A stretch of 34,906 bases of DNA from Psychrobacter sp. GTDB lineage: Bacteria > Pseudomonadota > Gammaproteobacteria > Pseudomonadales > Moraxellaceae. Positions within the stretch are counted from its first letter, which is position 1. Each line of letters begins with the position of its first letter. The DNA lies in NCBI GenBank assembly GCA_018260445.1, contig JAGLBE010000011.1, positions 51,860 to 86,765 on the forward strand, in the 5' to 3' direction. The position numbers and the translations under genes are program-made. This document shows, piece after piece, positions 33,548-34,906 of this stretch. The notes beneath the pieces were generated by a model that was not told the DNA's origin, ran no database searches, and was given only the letters and a program-made list of their open reading frames with translations.

Positions 33548-34906
33548 CTACCCTAACACCGCTACCCAATCGCCCCGTACCATATGCGGGCTAACATAAT
33601 CGGTAATCTGCACCGTCACAAATTTGCCCATCAAAGCGGTAATTTGTTCGGCAGTGGCGGTAAATAACACCGAGCGGGTATTGTCCGCCGTGCCTAATAA
33701 CTGCTCGGGGTGTCTATCCGAGACCGCCTCTACCAAGACGCGGACGGTTTTTCCAACCATGGCCTGCGTTTTTTGTAGGGTTGAATCCATAATCACTTGT
33801 TGAAAGGTCGCTAGGCGCTGTTTTTTGGTCGCTAGACTCACATCGTCTGGCAATTCTGCCGCTGGGGTGCCGGGGCGTTTGGAATACACAAAGCTATAGG
33901 AGTGATCAAAATTCAAATCCTTGGCGAGGGTTAGGGTATCGGCAAAATCCTGCTCCGTCTCGCCCGGAAAGCCAATAATAAAATCGCTCGATAGGTGCAT
34001 ATCAGGGCGCACCGCCAACAATTTTTGTATCTGAGTGATATACACATCAATGGTATGATTGCGCTTCATGGCGGCTAAGATTTTGTTGGAGCCGCTTTGC
34101 ACCGGCAGATGCAGGTGTGAGGGTAGGTGCGGCAATTGGGCGTAGGCATCAATAATATCATCAGTAAATTCAAGCGGATGGCTGGTGGTATAACGAATAC
34201 GGTCAATGCCATCAATGTGCGCCACATAGTGCAGCAATTCGGCAAAGCGACAAATACTGCCGTCATCTTTATCGCCACGATAACCATTCACATTTTGCCC
34301 AAGCAAATTGACCTCGCGTACCCCTTGCTCAGCTAAGCTGGCAATTTCGGCAAGCACGTCATCTAGCGGGCGTGACAGCTCTTCGCCGCGGGTGTACGGC
34401 ACCACGCAAAACGAGCAATATTTTGAGCAGCCCTCCATGATAGAGACAAACGCCTTAAAACCGTCGACTTTGGGCTCGGGCAAAAAGTCAAACTTTTCAA
34501 TACTGGGGAATGACACATCGACAGTACCAATACGGTCGCAAGGTTTTAGGTTTTTTTGGGTGATTGATTTTTCATACAACTCTGGCAAGCGGTGCAAGGT
34601 TTGTGGCCCAAAAATCATATCCACATACGGGGCGCGTTTTTGAATATTGTCGCCCTCTTGCGATGCCACGCAGCCGCCCACGCCAATGATTAAATTGGGG
34701 TTTTGCTCTTTAAGTTTGCGCCATCGCCCCAATTGCGAAAATACTTTTTCTTCCGCTTTTTCACGGATAGAGCAGGTATTCATCAGCAATACATCGGCCT
34801 CATTAATATCTTGGGTCACAATCATATCGTGCGACTCGCCCAGCACATTGCCCATTTTTTCGGAGTCATAAACATTCATCTGACAGCCTTGAGTGGCAAT
34901 AAATAC
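33548..34906 (-). CDS. miaB: tRNA-2-methylthio-N6-dimethylallyladenosine synthase (5' end beyond window)
   Basis: Radical-SAM enzyme that adds the methylthio group to i6A37 of tRNAs reading U-starting codons. The upstream reading frame continues to the right edge of the window ([15 protein letters not shown]), so the ATG at 34879 is an internal Met and the first residues lie outside. The auxiliary 4Fe-4S cysteines are GC in [10 protein letters not shown] in [15 protein letters not shown], and GGC in [11 protein letters not shown]. The radical SAM motif is [15 protein letters not shown] (CxxxCxxC). A C-terminal TRAM domain closes the protein. It converges with argE. Confidence 0.97.
   Translation of the reverse strand, partial: VFIATQGCQMNVYDSEKMGNVLGESHDMIVTQDINEADVLLMNTCSIREKAEEKVFSQLGRWRKLKEQNPNLIIGVGGCVASQEGDNIQKRAPYVDMIFGPQTLHRLPELYEKSITQKNLKPCDRIGTVDVSFPSIEKFDFLPEPKVDGFKAFVSIMEGCSKYCSFCVVPYTRGEELSRPLDDVLAEIASLAEQGVREVNLLGQNVNGYRGDKDDGSICRFAELLHYVAHIDGIDRIRYTTSHPLEFTDDIIDAYAQLPHLPSHLHLPVQSGSNKILAAMKRNHTIDVYITQIQKLLAVRPDMHLSSDFIIGFPGETEQDFADTLTLAKDLNFDHSYSFVYSKRPGTPAAELPDDVSLATKKQRLATFQQVIMDSTLQKTQAMVGKTVRVLVEAVSDRHPEQLLGTADNTRSVLFTATAEQITALMGKFVTVQITDYVSPHMVRGDWVAVLG

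Noticed and set aside
34880-34906. miaB beginning at the ATG at 34879
   Set aside because: The upstream codons continue the conserved MiaB N-terminus with its first cluster cysteine, so the gene runs past the window edge.

Overview
The window looks like chromosomal DNA of a gammaproteobacterium of the family Moraxellaceae, most likely Psychrobacter or a close relative. This rests on recognising the proteins (Fur, PilT, PilU, BamB, BamE, LspA and IleS all carry typical gammaproteobacterial motifs), on conserved gene neighbourhoods, and on many low-complexity protein tails; no database search was run. No phage, integrase, transposase, rRNA, tRNA or CRISPR array was seen. Most of the window is core chromosome.

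Layout. (1) 32-5361, plus strand: ispG, hisS, a YfgM-like TPR protein and bamB, the widespread isoprenoid / His-tRNA / outer-membrane-assembly neighbourhood. (2) 5446-12732, more accessory: a DUF1853 protein, an ExoX-like exonuclease, an alpha/beta hydrolase, a zinc alcohol dehydrogenase, a LOG-family protein and an FAD oxidoreductase, with a large imperfect palindrome at 10713-10922 and an operator-like dyad at 9926-9949. (3) 13063-17628, minus strand: ileS-lspA (overlapping by 8 nt) and engB. (4) 18174-19737, plus strand: a cytochrome c5-like protein and cytochrome c4, each with a clear rho-independent terminator. (5) 19894-25462: a multi-pass membrane protein coupled to an RnfH-family protein, bamE and fur divergent from each other, then pilT-pilU. 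(6) 25781-28478: the PLP homeostasis gene yggS, divergent from pilT, convergent with nadE. (7) 28981-34906: a small membrane protein with a possible split zinc site, zapA with an upstream coiled-coil gene, a UPF0149 gene, argE, and the 3' part of miaB, which runs off the window.

The functions are mostly housekeeping: translation (hisS, ileS, miaB, engB), envelope assembly (bamB, bamE, lspA), iron control (fur), twitching motility (pilT, pilU), division (zapA), electron transfer (two c-type cytochromes) and cofactor supply (ispG, nadE, yggS).

The most unusual property is structural. At least fourteen short tandem arrays (units of 9-18 bp) lie in gaps and in a few genes. Arrays inside genes have periods divisible by three (12, 15, 18); most intergenic arrays do not (9, 11, 12, 13, 14, 15, 16). 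The largest is thirteen exact-length copies of a 13-bp unit at 21508-21676. Several end just upstream of a start codon. Conserved enzymes in the same window carry unconserved hydrophilic tails, some encoded by such arrays. I did not find a convincing new multi-gene system; the strongest candidates for something undescribed are the repeats, the 210-bp palindrome and the split-zinc-site membrane protein.
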